This document shows, in pieces, positions 18,551-27,709 of a stretch of 42,500 nucleotides of DNA. This DNA comes from Symbiodinium natans (Eukaryota; Sar; Dinophyceae; Suessiales; Symbiodiniaceae), in assembly GCA_905221605.1 (NCBI GenBank), contig CAJNDS010002301.1:1243192-1285691 (forward strand), given 5' to 3'. The stretch's first letter is position 1. Every line of letters starts with the position of its first letter. Made by a program: the position numbers and the translations under genes. The notes beneath the pieces are model-generated. The model saw nothing but the letters and a program-made list of their open reading frames with translations, did no database searches and was not told where the DNA came from.

Positions 18551-18625
18551 ATGGCTTCCTGGCAGCCGAGCAAACGAGCCGACAGGGTCCGCGAACGCGT
18601 TCTCCTGCTGCCCGATTATCAGTGA
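18551..18625 (+). CDS. candidate first exon or small ORF
   Basis: ATG at 18551 starts MASWQPSKRADRVRERV and runs to TGA at 18623-18625. Third positions are very GC-rich. Flanked by arrays on both sides. No family recognised. Confidence 0.35.
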   Translation: MASWQPSKRADRVRERVLLLPDYQ

Positions 18626-18762
18626 AAAACCAGGTAGGGTTTAGTGTTTAGGGTTTGGGGTTTAGGGTTGAGGGTTGAGGGTTTAGGGGGTTGTGCTGGC
18701 TGCAAGCAATGACTCTTTCTCTTTCCCTTGTCTTTTTGCTTTTGTTTCTCACTCCCACGCTC

Positions 18763-18864
18763 TCATGCGAAACGTACTGAATGTATGTCAAACATGCCCT
18801 CTTCACTCTCCAGTGATATATCGCGGAGTTCGACGGATGCTGCATCTTTCGAAGCACTAGCTCC
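18763..18864 (-). CDS. candidate C-terminal exon, unassigned
   Basis: After a TTCACAG acceptor the minus frame reads GASASKDAASVELRD then SEEGMFDIHSVRFA and a TGA. The plus strand is also open across it. No family recognised. Confidence 0.4.
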   Translation of the reverse strand, partial: GASASKDAASVELRDISLESEEGMFDIHSVRFA

Positions 18865-19017
18865 CTGTGAATCCACACAAAAAATTGATCCTGCAACCGC
18901 GCGCGCCACTTGCGTGTTGGGCAAAACCCTGCGTTTTCAGGCGAATTACCCCATCGTCGCAGGCCTGAATTCAACAAGGCTACAGCCCTGAAGCCCGGTA
19001 GACCTAAATTCCTCAGC

Positions 19018-19170
19018 CCCTAAACCCTAAACCCCAAACCCCAAACCCTAAACCCTAAACCCTAAACCCTAAACCCTAAGCCCTAAACCCCAGACCCTAA
19101 ACCCTAAACCCTAAACCCTAAACCCTAACCCTAAACCCTAAACCCTTAACCCTAAACCCTAAACCCTAAG
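19018..19170 (-). repeat. CCCTAAA array
   Basis: About twenty units with a few CCCTAAG and CCCCAAA variants. Confidence 0.94.
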
Positions 19171-19220
19171 TCAGGAAGCCCAACACCCGAAGCCTCCCTG
19201 AAGCTGGAAATCACTGACAG

Positions 19221-19506
19221 ATGTTTGCTTGGCATCCCTGGGCTTACAGCTGTCGCCTGAGAAACCGCGGCCTTCTGAAGGCCACCTACATGAAAAAGCA
19301 AACTCGATCCGTCCCGGTCAGCCTTCACAGGATGAGTTCGCTTAATACCTTGCGCTGCAAAGCACGGGTGTAGCTGGGTACACCTCAAGCTGTTCACTTA
19401 GTTTTGCTTCCCCCGGCCACAGCTGCAATTGCAGCTCGCGGAGACATACCATGCTGCCAGTGCTGACCCTGCTGCCAGCCTCTCAGAGATTTTGAATCCA
19501 CTCTGA
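19221..19506 (+). CDS. candidate exons, unassigned
   Basis: 19221-19373 is open from an ATG (HPWAYSCRLRNRG, MKKQTRSVPVSLHRM) to TAG. 19423-19506, after a CCACAG acceptor, reads LQLQLAETYHAASADP then ASLSEILNP and a TGA. The second is Ala/Leu-rich and helical. Whether they belong together is unknown; the minus strand of the first is also open. Confidence 0.35.
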
Positions 19507-19831
19507 GATGCGTTTAGCACTTACAGGGTTGCGCTACGGGTACACACCGAGGCTGGTTTCGGGTTTCGGGCTCAGGGTGTCCTCCCTGCGGTCACCCTGA
19601 ACCTTTTCATTTTGCAGATTTGTTTCTTTTGGACGGGACTTAGGGACACGGTCAATATGGGTTTAGGGATCTACAGACTTGCAGGGAAGGAGACCCTGAT
19701 TTAGAACCACCCCTAATTAGATCCTGAACCCTGAAGTTTACAAATCTCCGAAACCCCAGATTGTCCCTGAAAATACGGAAGGTTCTCGGGTGGGATATCC
19801 TGAATCCTATAATATCTCTCGCTGAAAAAGA

Positions 19832-19982
19832 ATATGCATATACATATATATATATACACGCACATACACATATGTATATATATATATATATGCATGCATG
19901 TATATATGTATATACATATATACAATACATACATATACATATACATCATATACATACATATATATATATATGTATATATCCC
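19832..19982. repeat. TATACA microsatellite
   Basis: Imperfect TATATACA tract. Frames across it are artefacts. Confidence 0.92.
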
Positions 19983-20030
19983 TAGACCCTAAACCTCAAA
20001 TCCTAACCCCCGGCTCCCCTGCATAAGTTG

Positions 20031-21800
20031 CAGGCTGACCATCTTTGGCCTCACGGGCTCGAGCCGGGTGCCGGACCTCAGCTGAAGCGCCCGTCTGTGA
20101 TAAAGCGGTCGGAGTCGTTACTACTCGTATTCCCTATGGCCCCTATATGAGGATACTATAATTCTAAGAACTCCCCCCAAAACCCTATTCTAATCATTAA
20201 GGCCCCTATATCAGGCTTTTCTGGTCCTTACTTATATTAGTAGGGAGTGAGGGAATGAGGTACCCTAAACGTCCCTTAAAGGATATCTATAGGGCCTTAG
20301 AAATCCCTCATTCCCCACTAAGAACCAGATGGTCTTGTATCGGGACATGGAAGTCTCTCAATTTGTTCCTTCCAGTTTGTGGTTTAGGGTTTAGACTTGG
20401 CGCCTCAAAGTACCCCAGAATCGTAGCCTAAAGCTCCCGCCCCCCGCAAGATAAAGGGCACCCCTGCCATCAGTGGTACTTGGAGGATTTGGGATTCAAC
20501 CTGGCACCCAAACCTCTAAACCCCCATACCTCATAGGCGCCATGGGAAGATCCGACGTTGAGTTCAAAGCATGCCTTGGCCACGCAGACCGCGTGTGTGA
20601 TGTTTGAGCGTGAGTTCGCGAAAGCCTTAAACCCCTAAACCCTTCAGAGTCAGCCCTTCCAAATCTCGCAGGCCCTTAAGTAAGATGAATCTCTTCAGAC
20701 CGTTCAGCCCTTAAACCCCTTAAAGCCCTGAAACCCATATTCGGGGTCACGAAGATGGGGGACCCCCAATATTGATCCCCAAAGACTAGGATTCCCTTAT
20801 AACAAGGGCCCCAATAAGGCACCCCCCATTTCACCACATAGACCCTGAACCCTAAACCCTAAACCTTACTAAACCCCAACGCCCCCAAACCCTAAGCCCT
20901 CAACCCTAAACCCTAAACCCTAAACGCCCTTAAATCCCTGAAAGCCGTGAATTAGGCCTCAAAGCCTCGTAACTTGACATGGCCTGCGCCGACTCAAAGG
21001 TTGCCGGCCACGACCACGCCAATGTGCTGGAGACTTCTTCAGAGGCTCTGCCTTCTGTTGGGGGGTTTAGGGTTTAGGGTTTAGGGTTTAGGGTTTAGGG
21101 TTCAGGGTTTAGGGTTTAGGGATTTGGGTTCAGGGTATAAGGGCTTAGGGCATAGGAGTTTGCCTACCTTGTGCTGGGGTCGGAATGGAACCGAGTTTCA
21201 TGGCTTTGAAGGAGTCCTGAGAATTCCAGAATTTCCGGGTTACCGTTATCTGGCATTTTGCTCGCCCGTAAGTTGACGTAAGGAAGAGAAACTGGAACTG
21301 GGCACTTGCCAAAATAGGGGACCCTCTTATGCGTACCCCAGAACACCAGAATCCTTATTGTAGGACCCACTCTCTCCCCCCCCCCCCCCCCCCCAGCCAC
21401 ACCACTGCGGCTAATGTCGGAAACCCCCAAGTGTGGAACCTGGACAGCTTCAGTAGCTGGTACCTAGCTTCTTGTCGTATAGGCATGTCGTCTTGTTCTT
21501 GCGCTAGCCGGCGGAAACCCTAAATACCAAATACCAATATACCCCCTAAGGATTTATGGACCTACATTGCAGACACATGGGCCTTCAAGGGGTTCCTGCA
21601 TAGCAGCTGTAGGGCCCAAGTACCCTAAGCCCTAAAACCTAAACCCTAAACCGACAAAGAACTCTTAAAGATACTATACCCCTCTAGCCCAAGTATAATG
21701 CTACATCGGCACATGGATATCCTTCACACGGCCACGTACTTGCAGATCGTTTTGCAGGCCGGCCGGGCCAAGAAGGACGAGAGCCAAACGCCCAGACGGC
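20031..21800 (+). CDS. candidate plus-strand gene with WD40-like fragments
   Basis: Islands with coding-like plus frames: about 20031-20106 after TTGCAG (PQLKRPSVIKRSE); 20329-20372 (NQMVLYRDMEVSQF); 20540-20605 (FKACLGHADRVCDV); 20983-21060 (ACADSKVAGHDHANV); about 21430-21451 (VWNLDSFS); about 21748-21805 (GRAKKDESQTPRR). GH-x-x-x-V and VWNLDS are typical WD40 blade motifs, which suggests a beta-propeller protein, but only fragments are visible and phases are not proven. The first two islands are separated by a family C element and a second inverted-repeat element, so that intron is made of mobile DNA. Confidence 0.35.
20108..20212 (+). mobile_element. family C element, copy 2
   Basis: Begins CGGTCGGAGTCGTTACTA and ends ATTAAGGCCCCTATAT, with CAAAACCCTATTCTAAT inside, shared with the copies at 30646 and 31254. 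Confidence 0.75.
20240..20325. mobile_element. second inverted-repeat element next to family C copy 2
   Basis: GGGAGTGAGGGAATGAGG and CCCTCATTCCCC pair as inverted repeats about 40 bp apart. It lies in the same presumed intron as the family C copy. Confidence 0.55.
20741..20838 (+). mobile_element. family E element
   Basis: GGGGGACCCCCAATATTGATCCCC...CCCCAATAAGGCACCCCCC closely follows the copy at 1905-2005. Confidence 0.6.
20838..20930 (-). repeat. CCCTAAA array, degenerate
   Basis: About eight units with CCCCCAAA and CCCTCAA variants. Confidence 0.88.
21064..21152 (+). repeat. TTTAGGG array
   Basis: About eleven units. Confidence 0.92.
21538..21730. mobile_element. family F element, copy 2, with an internal CCCTAAA run
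   Basis: CCCCTAAGGATTTATGGACC, TGGGCCTTCAAGGGGTTCC and GGGCCCAAGTACC match the copy at 16535. A CCCTAAA run (21624-21650) lies inside or beside it. Confidence 0.62.
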
Positions 21801-21804
21801 TCTT

Positions 21805-21915
21805 AGGGTTTAGGGTTTAAGGTTTAAGGTTTAGGGTAAGTTTAGGGTTTAAAGTTAAGGTTTAGGGTCTAGGGTTTAAGGTTTAGAGTTAGTGTCTAGG
21901 GTTTAAGGGTTTTAT
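21805..21915 (+). repeat. degenerate TTTAGGG/TTTAAGG array
   Basis: About fourteen imperfect units, many TTTAAGG and TCTAGGG. It is one of the most degraded arrays in the window. Confidence 0.85.
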
Positions 21916-22040
21916 CTAACTCTAAGTGCTAGTGCCCTTTTCTTCATTCAGGGGGCCATTTGTTTAAGGCATGGTGCTTGTTACGTTTTGTTTGTTTACC
22001 GGGGCTGCTTTCCACAAGGGTCCCAGAAGCCATTTAAACA

Positions 22041-22121
22041 ATGGCTGAGACACTTACATATGGGTGTTGTGGCCTGGAAGAAGAAGGAGGAGCTCTGGCC
22101 ATGATCTACTTCGGCCCTTAG
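22041..22121 (+). CDS. candidate first exon or small ORF
   Basis: ATG in the context AACAATGGC, reading MAETLTYGCCGLEEEG then ALAMIYFGP and TAG. The start context and codon use are good. Other frames here are open too. No family recognised. Confidence 0.3.
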   Translation: MAETLTYGCCGLEEEGGALAMIYFGP

Positions 22122-22437
22122 GCTATCTCTGGCTCGGAGCGCCCCTCTGGGATTGCGCCTAAACCCGCATCCTACACAAGAAACTCTAATCTCTAGACCT
22201 CAGCGCAGCATCTCACATAGTAGAAGCTTCCTGCTGGCAAGTAGGGGGCTTTATGGCCGCATTTTTGACCTTGGAAGGGCAGGAGCTGGACCGAGCAACC
22301 CCTAACGAAACCCTGATACATCATGGATAGACCCTTCTCCCTGAACCCTGAATCCTTTCATGAACTTGCGACAGGAGAGGGGCGTCCCGATTCGGCGTTA
22401 GCGGTTGTTTGGACCTTTGCTACGCTGTGCACTGCCC

Positions 22438-22542
22438 ATGGGCAGCGCTGAGGAGAAGTACCATGATTCGGGTAGTCGTTTTCATGGGCGCCTTTGCACG
22501 AAAAAGATCCCCAAACGCGAAACGCGTAATGCCATGTTATGA
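22438..22542 (+). CDS. small ORF or exon, unassigned
   Basis: From ATG: MGSAEEKYHDSG, then CTKKIPKRETRNAML and a TGA. It is basic and hydrophilic. The upstream frame is also open, so the ATG may be internal. A second frame (22409-22597) overlaps. No family recognised. Confidence 0.35.
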   Translation: MGSAEEKYHDSGSRFHGRLCTKKIPKRETRNAML

Positions 22543-22976
22543 AGAGTGGGGAAGAACGCTATACTCCTACAACAGAGGCTATGAAATCCCTGTTTGAAGC
22601 CTTACTCCGAGAGTGGCTTCTATGATGTTTATTTTGTCGCTACGCGTTTTTCTTCGTTTCATATAGGGGTCGGACTAGGTGCCACTAGCATTCCCTTATG
22701 GTCCCTTTACAATTATACTACAATATGGCCCCCCCCCCCCCACAAACAAAAAACAAAAAACAAACACAAAAAGAACTATTCTATGTTGTACCATACGGGC
22801 AGAATAAACATGGCAGGCGAGGCGATCCAGAAACCCTAAGCCCCTCAACCCCAAGAAAGCCCTACATCAAGTGGTATTGGTGATGAAGCTCTTCCCGCCC
22901 TTATGTCCCACAGACCCTAAACCCCAAACCCTAAACCCTAAACCTAAACCCTAAACCCCAAGCCACAAAGCAAAAG

Positions 22977-23018
22977 CAACGCGAGGCAAGGCAGTACACC
23001 AGCCAGCTGTGTCCGGAG
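22977..23018 (+). CDS. candidate 14-codon exon
   Basis: Bounded by CAAAAG| and |GTTGGATG, reading QREARQYTSQLCPE. Both borders look like splice sites. No neighbours were linked. Confidence 0.35.
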
Positions 23019-23077
23019 GTTGGATGGGTTCAGGCTTTTAAGGCTAGGATCTAGAGGAGGCCGTTATTCCCCTTTTG

Positions 23078-23192
23078 CTAGGGTTTAGGGTTTAGGGTTT
23101 AGGGTTTAGGGTTTAGGGTTCAGGGTTCAGGGTTCAGGGTTCAGGGTCAGGGTTCAGGGTTCAGGGTTTAGGGTTTAGGGTTTAGGGCTTAG
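23078..23192 (+). repeat. TTTAGGG array with a TTCAGGG block
   Basis: About sixteen units. Its middle third is homogenised to TTCAGGG. Confidence 0.94.
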
Positions 23193-23444
23193 GATCCAGA
23201 GTAAGCCCTTATTTCCCTGTGTCGAGGGCGCCTTCTAGGGCTTCTTCTTGACTCTGGGGCTTGAGCTGTTTCAAGTTTCGTGGTTTGCCCCTTTTTCCTT
23301 AGCAGCCTCAGGTTTCCACACCCAGTGGTACACCCAAGCATCGTGGTGCCTGCAGACTTCATGATTCCTTGCACCATTCGGCGCAGTCTGGGTCATGCCT
23401 TCTTCGCGCACACGAAGCCTTAAGTGGGTGGTCTTTTGCAGAGT

Positions 23445-23588
23445 TACTTGGAGGTTCAGGGTACTTCTTAACCAAATACAGCTGGACTTATCGCTGTACT
23501 TATCGCCATATTCGGGCACTTAAGGGGCTTGTAAGTGGGTGATAGGTACAGTTGTAATTTGTCAATAAGCAACCTGAACCTCCAAGTA
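23445..23588. mobile_element. family B element, copy 1
   Basis: Terminal inverted repeats TACTTGGAGGTTCAGG and CCTGAACCTCCAAGTA bound 144 bp. Copy 2, with the same ends, is at 30105-30227. No ORF. Confidence 0.85.
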
Positions 23589-23613
23589 GGAAATTCGTGA
23601 TTGGCTGCTTCAG

Positions 23614-23687
23614 GTGGCGTCCATGCAGATCCAGGCGCGCACATCCCGCTCAATGCCATGGATGTGGCGCGAATGCCGCTGGCCTGA
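23614..23687 (+). CDS. candidate C-terminal exon, unassigned
   Basis: After a GCTTCAG acceptor, GVHADPGAHIPLNAMDV then ARMPLA and TGA, with GC-ending codons almost throughout. A family B element ends 25 bp upstream and would lie in the preceding intron. No family recognised. Confidence 0.45.
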
Positions 23688-23688
23688 G

Positions 23689-23773
23689 TTTAGGGTTTAG
23701 GGTTTAGGGTTTAGGGTTTAGGGTGTAGGGTGTAGGGTGTAGGGTTTAGGGTTTAGGGTTTAGGGTTTGAGGT
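23689..23773 (+). repeat. TTTAGGG array with a TGTAGGG block
   Basis: About twelve units. It starts right after the stop codon of the candidate exon at 23614. Confidence 0.93.
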
Positions 23774-23913
23774 GCTTGTTCACATTGTCGTGCAGGCAAC
23801 TGCACCTACCTGTGTACCTGTCTAACGTTACGAGAGCTTGGCATGGATATTGGAGAGAGAGGCAAAATCACAAGCAGCAGATCTGCATGTGGCCAGTCCT
23901 TACGTAGATCCTC

Positions 23914-23916
<3 letters not shown>

Positions 23917-23959
<43 letters not shown>

Positions 23960-23960
23960 C
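23917..23960. repeat. TA microsatellite
   Basis: (TA)n with flanking CATA and TGTA units. Confidence 0.9.
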
Positions 23961-24011
23961 CTAAACCCTAGACCCATAGAGCCTCATATAGATCCTAAGC
24001 CCTAGACCCCA

Positions 24012-24105
24012 TGCAGTGGCAGCCGTTTTCCAGCTCTCCTCCCTTCTTGAAACTGTTTCTGAACTTAATAAGTCCAGAGGCTGCGAGCCCAATCCATGCA
24101 CTTGC
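24012..24105 (+). CDS. candidate exon, unassigned
   Basis: Open plus frame AAVFQLSSLLETVSELNKSR followed by a Cys-rich stretch, running into the CCCTAAGAA repeat. Helical, Leu-rich. No family recognised. Confidence 0.35.
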
Positions 24106-24335
24106 AATACCCACAAGAACCCTAAGAGCACTAAGAACCCCAAGAACCCTGTAAGAACCCTCAGAACCCCAAGAACCCTGATAACCCTAAGAACCCTAAG
24201 AACCCTGAAGAACCCTAGTAGCCCTAAGAACCCTAAGAATCCCTGAACCCCACTAGCCCGAAGAACCCTGATTTAGGGTGTAGGGTTTGGGTTTAGGTCT
24301 GGTTTAGGGCTTAGGGTTTAGGGGAACCCTCAGAA
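24106..24335 (-). repeat. AACCCTAAG variant array, then TTTAGGG
   Basis: About sixteen units of AACCCTAAG/AACCCTGAAG, an extended 9-12-bp derivative of CCCTAAA. At the right end the orientation flips to TTTAGGG-like units (24270-24325). Confidence 0.88.
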
Positions 24336-24437
24336 CCCCAACCCTTGTCGAGCTCAGGCGTGGTAGCACTGACGGCTGCCTCTTCGAAGGGGGGGAGCGC
24401 ATGGGATGCCATGCCAGCGGCCCGGGTTTTGGGTGGG

Positions 24438-24612
24438 TTTCTATATATCTATATATATATATATCTATATATATATATGTATATAGATATACACATACAG
24501 TTACATATATTTCTTCATATTCTAGGTATTTGTGTGTAGAAGACACATCATACTCAATATACAGATACATGTGTATATATATATATATATATACTTAATA
24601 TATGTATATGAT
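24438..24612. repeat. TA microsatellite
   Basis: Two TA tracts separated by about 50 bp of AT-rich unique sequence. Confidence 0.9.
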
Positions 24613-24756
24613 TTGTTGTTCTGCTTTGTGAAAATCCTTGTTTTGTGTGGGTCGGGATTCCGACATTCCGAAGTGCCCATCAATCCAGAGCTCCCCTTCA
24701 GCCCCGAAGCCAGTGAAGCCAACCATGGTTTAGGGTTTAGGGTTTAGGGTTTGGAG

Positions 24757-24832
24757 CTGAGGCCGGCTGTCCCTGCAGCTGGTTTGAGCAGTGCCGGTCT
24801 GAGTGCCGCCGTGGAAATGCTTCAGTGCCCTT
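24757..24832 (+). CDS. candidate exon, unassigned
   Basis: Open plus frame AGLSSAGLSAAVEMLQCPF between a TTTAGGG array (24729-24755) and a CCCTAAA array (24835-24945). Strong GC3. The neighbouring segment 24650-24725 is open on both strands and undecided. Confidence 0.33.
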
Positions 24833-24974
24833 TCCCTAAACCCTAAACTCTAAGCCCTACTAAACCCTAAACTCTACGCCCTAAACCCTAAACCCTAAGC
24901 CCAAAGCCCAATAACCCTAAGCCCTAAGCCCTAAGCCCTGAAGGGTTTGGAACCACATCGCTTGGGTCTTCTAT

Positions 24975-25100
24975 GAACAGTCCCCCCCCCCCCCCCCCCC
25001 CCCCCCCCTCCCCAACAAAAAAAAATATAATACATACATACATACATACATACATACATACATACATACATACATACATACATACATACATACAATAAAA
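24975..25100. repeat. poly-C run plus (CATA)n microsatellite
   Basis: A roughly 30-bp C run is followed by about sixteen CATA units (25028-25095). Confidence 0.95.
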
Positions 25101-25324
25101 ATGGGGGGGTGGAGGGCAGGGGACCCGAGAATACTTGCCACACAGGGGGGAGGCGGGCGGGGGGGGGGGGTAGGGCTTGGCTAGCTTTTGGTCTTGTAGG
25201 GGCATGGGTGTGGCAGCGAGCGACCAGATGCCTTGCGTCTTCCATGTCCCAACCATCCTCTTCCTCAACTGTAAAGCAGAACAACCAATAGACCCCAAGC
25301 ACGAAACCCTCTTATGCCCTAACC

Positions 25325-25480
25325 TGAAGCCTAACAACCTATGGACCCTAAACCCTAAACCCCATAATGCTATCGGGCCTAAACTGGCCCTAAACCCTAA
25401 ACCCTAAACCCCAAACCCTAAACCCTAAACCCCAAACCCTAAACCCTAAACCCTAAACCCTAAACCCCCTAAGCCGAAGC
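25325..25480 (-). repeat. CCCTAAA arrays
   Basis: A short run (25345-25362) and a longer run of about twelve units with CCCCAAA variants (25390-25468). On the opposite orientation, TTTAGGG runs lie at 25572-25640 and 25694-25750. Confidence 0.93.
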
Positions 25481-25817
25481 CCAAGCCCCGAAGGTGCTAC
25501 CCCAAGTTTGTCTACCTGCCCGGGGTCTCTTGGCCGCCGTTCAGTTGATTCCGAGATTTTTTGTGCGGGGAGGGTTTAGGGTTTAGGGTTAGGGTTTAGG
25601 GTTTATGATTTAGGGTTTAGGGTTTAGGGTTGAGGGACCCCCTACAGTAGAGCTTGGCTGATTGGTTTTGGGGTAGCACATGGGTGCAAAGGTAGGGTTT
25701 AGGGTTTACGGTTTAGCGGTTTAGGGTTTTGGGTTTCGGGTTTAGGGTTAGCGGCAGGCCTCAGCTCTGCCACCATCTGATCCTTTTTTCTCAAGACTCT
25801 TGTGCTGGAGATGCCAG

Positions 25818-26229
25818 GATGCCGCGCACATGCCCAAGGCTCTTGTCGCCACGGCCTGCGTTGGAAAGCTCCCTCGTGTGTACTTGGAAAGTCTTGGGCT
25901 TTGCCTCTGGGATCTGGACGACCTGCATACGACAGGGGCTGTGTGGCAGTGTACAAGGTGTTGTGCCCAGGTTGGCTCCCCAAGCCCTAAACCCTAAACC
26001 CTGAAACCTGGCTGCTGCCTCTCTGAGCCAGACAGAAGTTGAACTGAGCGCAAACTGTAGCTGGATCGTGAGAGGTCCCTTTCAGGTGCCAAACAGCAGA
26101 CTCGGTTTGTGTAGGCTCTGCATGCAAGCAGCTACGTTGATTTGTGGTGCTGCTACATGGAGCGATGCTGTTCATGAGTCCTATAGATCCCAAGTTTTTC
26201 ACCCGGACTCCACAAATCAAGCTCCCTAA
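25818..26229 (+). CDS. unassigned protein, last two exons with a 61-nt intron holding telomere-like repeats
   Basis: Exon 25818-25970 (acceptor GCCAG, 51 codons) reads DAAHMPKALVATACVG, LPRVYLESLGLCLWDL and TTGAVWQCTRCCAQ. Exon 26032-26229 reads TEVELSANCSWIVRGP, LCRLCMQAATLICGAATW and ends with TAA. The 61-nt GT-AG intron (25971-26031) keeps the frame and contains two and a half CCCTAAA units. The first exon resembles the Ala/Leu-rich helical repeats of organelle RNA-binding proteins in algae, but the match is impressionistic. Coding status is well supported by bias, phase and length. Confidence 0.58.
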
Positions 26230-26394
26230 ACCCAAGCCCCAACTCCTACTGGACCCCCAGAAACCTGACAGTGCCAGGTCTCGGCTCAGATCAATATGGG
26301 TAACTGCCCCAGAGGGAGTCTAGGGTTTAGGGTTTGTAGCTTTAAGGTTTAAGGTTTACGGTTTAGGGTTCTTCTGGCGGGTGTGTGGGTTGGA

Positions 26395-26565
26395 GGAGGG
26401 GGGCGGATGGAGGTCATGGTGCTTTCTTGGGCCCTTGGACCTAATTCGGGAGGAAGTTCCTCCTTTGGATTTTCCGGCTTTTCGAGCTGTTCCGAACACA
26501 ACGACCTATTTCTAGAGAATGGCCAAGCACATACCCAAAGACGGCAAAGGTCTCACAAGAAGCCC
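26395..26565 (+). CDS. candidate exon, Ser/Gly-rich
   Basis: Open plus frame with MVLSWALGPNSGGSSSF, GFSGFSSCSEHNDLF and a basic tail HTQRRQRSHK. Bounded by a degenerate TTTAGGG run (26320-26375) and a CCCTAAA run (26560-26620). No family recognised. Confidence 0.33.
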
Positions 26566-26897
26566 TAAACCCTAAACCCCAAAACGTTAACCCTAAACCC
26601 TAAACCCTAAACCCTAAACCCCTGTGTCCCTCAGCCCGACAGAGTCTGGACAGAGCCCAGATGCACCACAGATTGAAATGGAGGGATGCCCGCCCTACAT
26701 GCCTCCTAGAGCCTATAAAGCCTTACAGACTCGGTTTGGGGTTTAGGGTTTAGGGTTTAGGGTTTAGGGTTATTACAGACACCTTCATCTTCCCGTATTA
26801 AGGCTTGTCCAGGCGTTTTGGAGGCGTAGTATGTCGGGGACATTATGGGGCCCTTCGACCCCCCTCCCTTGCACCCTCTGGTTCCTTATGACAAGTC

Positions 26898-27020
26898 GTT
26901 CTAAACCCTATAAACCCTAAACCGCAAACCCTGAACCCTGAACCCTAAACCCTAAACCCCAAATCCTAAACCCTAAACCCTAAACCCTAAACCCTAAACC
27001 CTAAACCCTAAACCCTAAGC
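26898..27020 (-). repeat. CCCTAAA array
   Basis: About sixteen units. The segment 26625-26735 to the left has weak coding-like frames; a short TTTAGGG run lies at 26740-26772. Confidence 0.93.
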
Positions 27021-27028
27021 AAGTACCA

Positions 27029-27600
27029 GGAGTCTGCAGCCTTGCCATGCCAGTGCTGGCATTGGTGTCCACGGCTCAGGAAGAGAAACACCGACTCTGC
27101 AGGCTTAGGGTTTAGGGTTTAGGGTTTAGGGTTTAGGGTTTAGGGTTTAGGGTTTAGGATCTAGGGTCTAGGGTCTAGGGTCTAGGGTCTAGGGTCTAGG
27201 CTTCTTGGGCCAGGGTACTCAGCAACTAGGTATAAGGATGAGGATGTAGTTTTCAGAGTTTTCGGAACACGCCCCAGCCAAGCCCATGGTGGACAAGAAT
27301 GCGCTTGGAACCTTGCAGGAACCTCCCTTGCGTGAGAGGTGCCCTCAGCCCTGCCAGCCAAGCCTCCTTCTTTCCTAGGATAAGGGGGACCCTTAAAAGG
27401 GAACCCTTCTTAACCCTCTTCTGGCTCTCTTCAACAGGGACCTTACTAGGCTCCCCCTAATCCTATCCCCTTCTTTTGCCTCCCTCCAGGTCAGTGGTTC
27501 TGTTTTGCGCACTCATTGGGAGCGTCGTTGCGGCCGGGGCCCAGGTTTGCACCGGTTCATGGTCGATTCATGGTCTCGGTTGGCAGGTATTTCGAGTCAC
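27029..27600 (+). CDS. candidate exon chain, unassigned
   Basis: Three plus-strand islands: about 27040-27100 (MPVLALVSTAQEEKHRL), about 27260-27378 (EHAPAKPMVDKNALGTLQ), and about 27487-27590 with a hydrophobic segment SVVLFCALIGSVVAAGA that could be a membrane span or signal peptide. An array (27103-27200) separates the first two. Phases not resolved. Confidence 0.3.
27103..27205 (+). repeat. TTTAGGG array with a TCTAGGG block
   Basis: About fourteen units; the last six are TCTAGGG. Confidence 0.94.
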
Positions 27601-27709
27601 GTATTCCAACCCTAAGGGGTCCATGTACCTCATCATTATATACTGGGTCCCAAAAGTCCCCAAAGAGGAGGTACTTTAAGGCCCAAAACCCGAAGTAATC
27701 CTAGGGCCC

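Noticed and set aside
25028-25095. CRISPR-like array
   Set aside because: CATA units are a simple microsatellite, and the TTTAGGG arrays have no unique spacers of constant length. A eukaryotic context excludes CRISPR.
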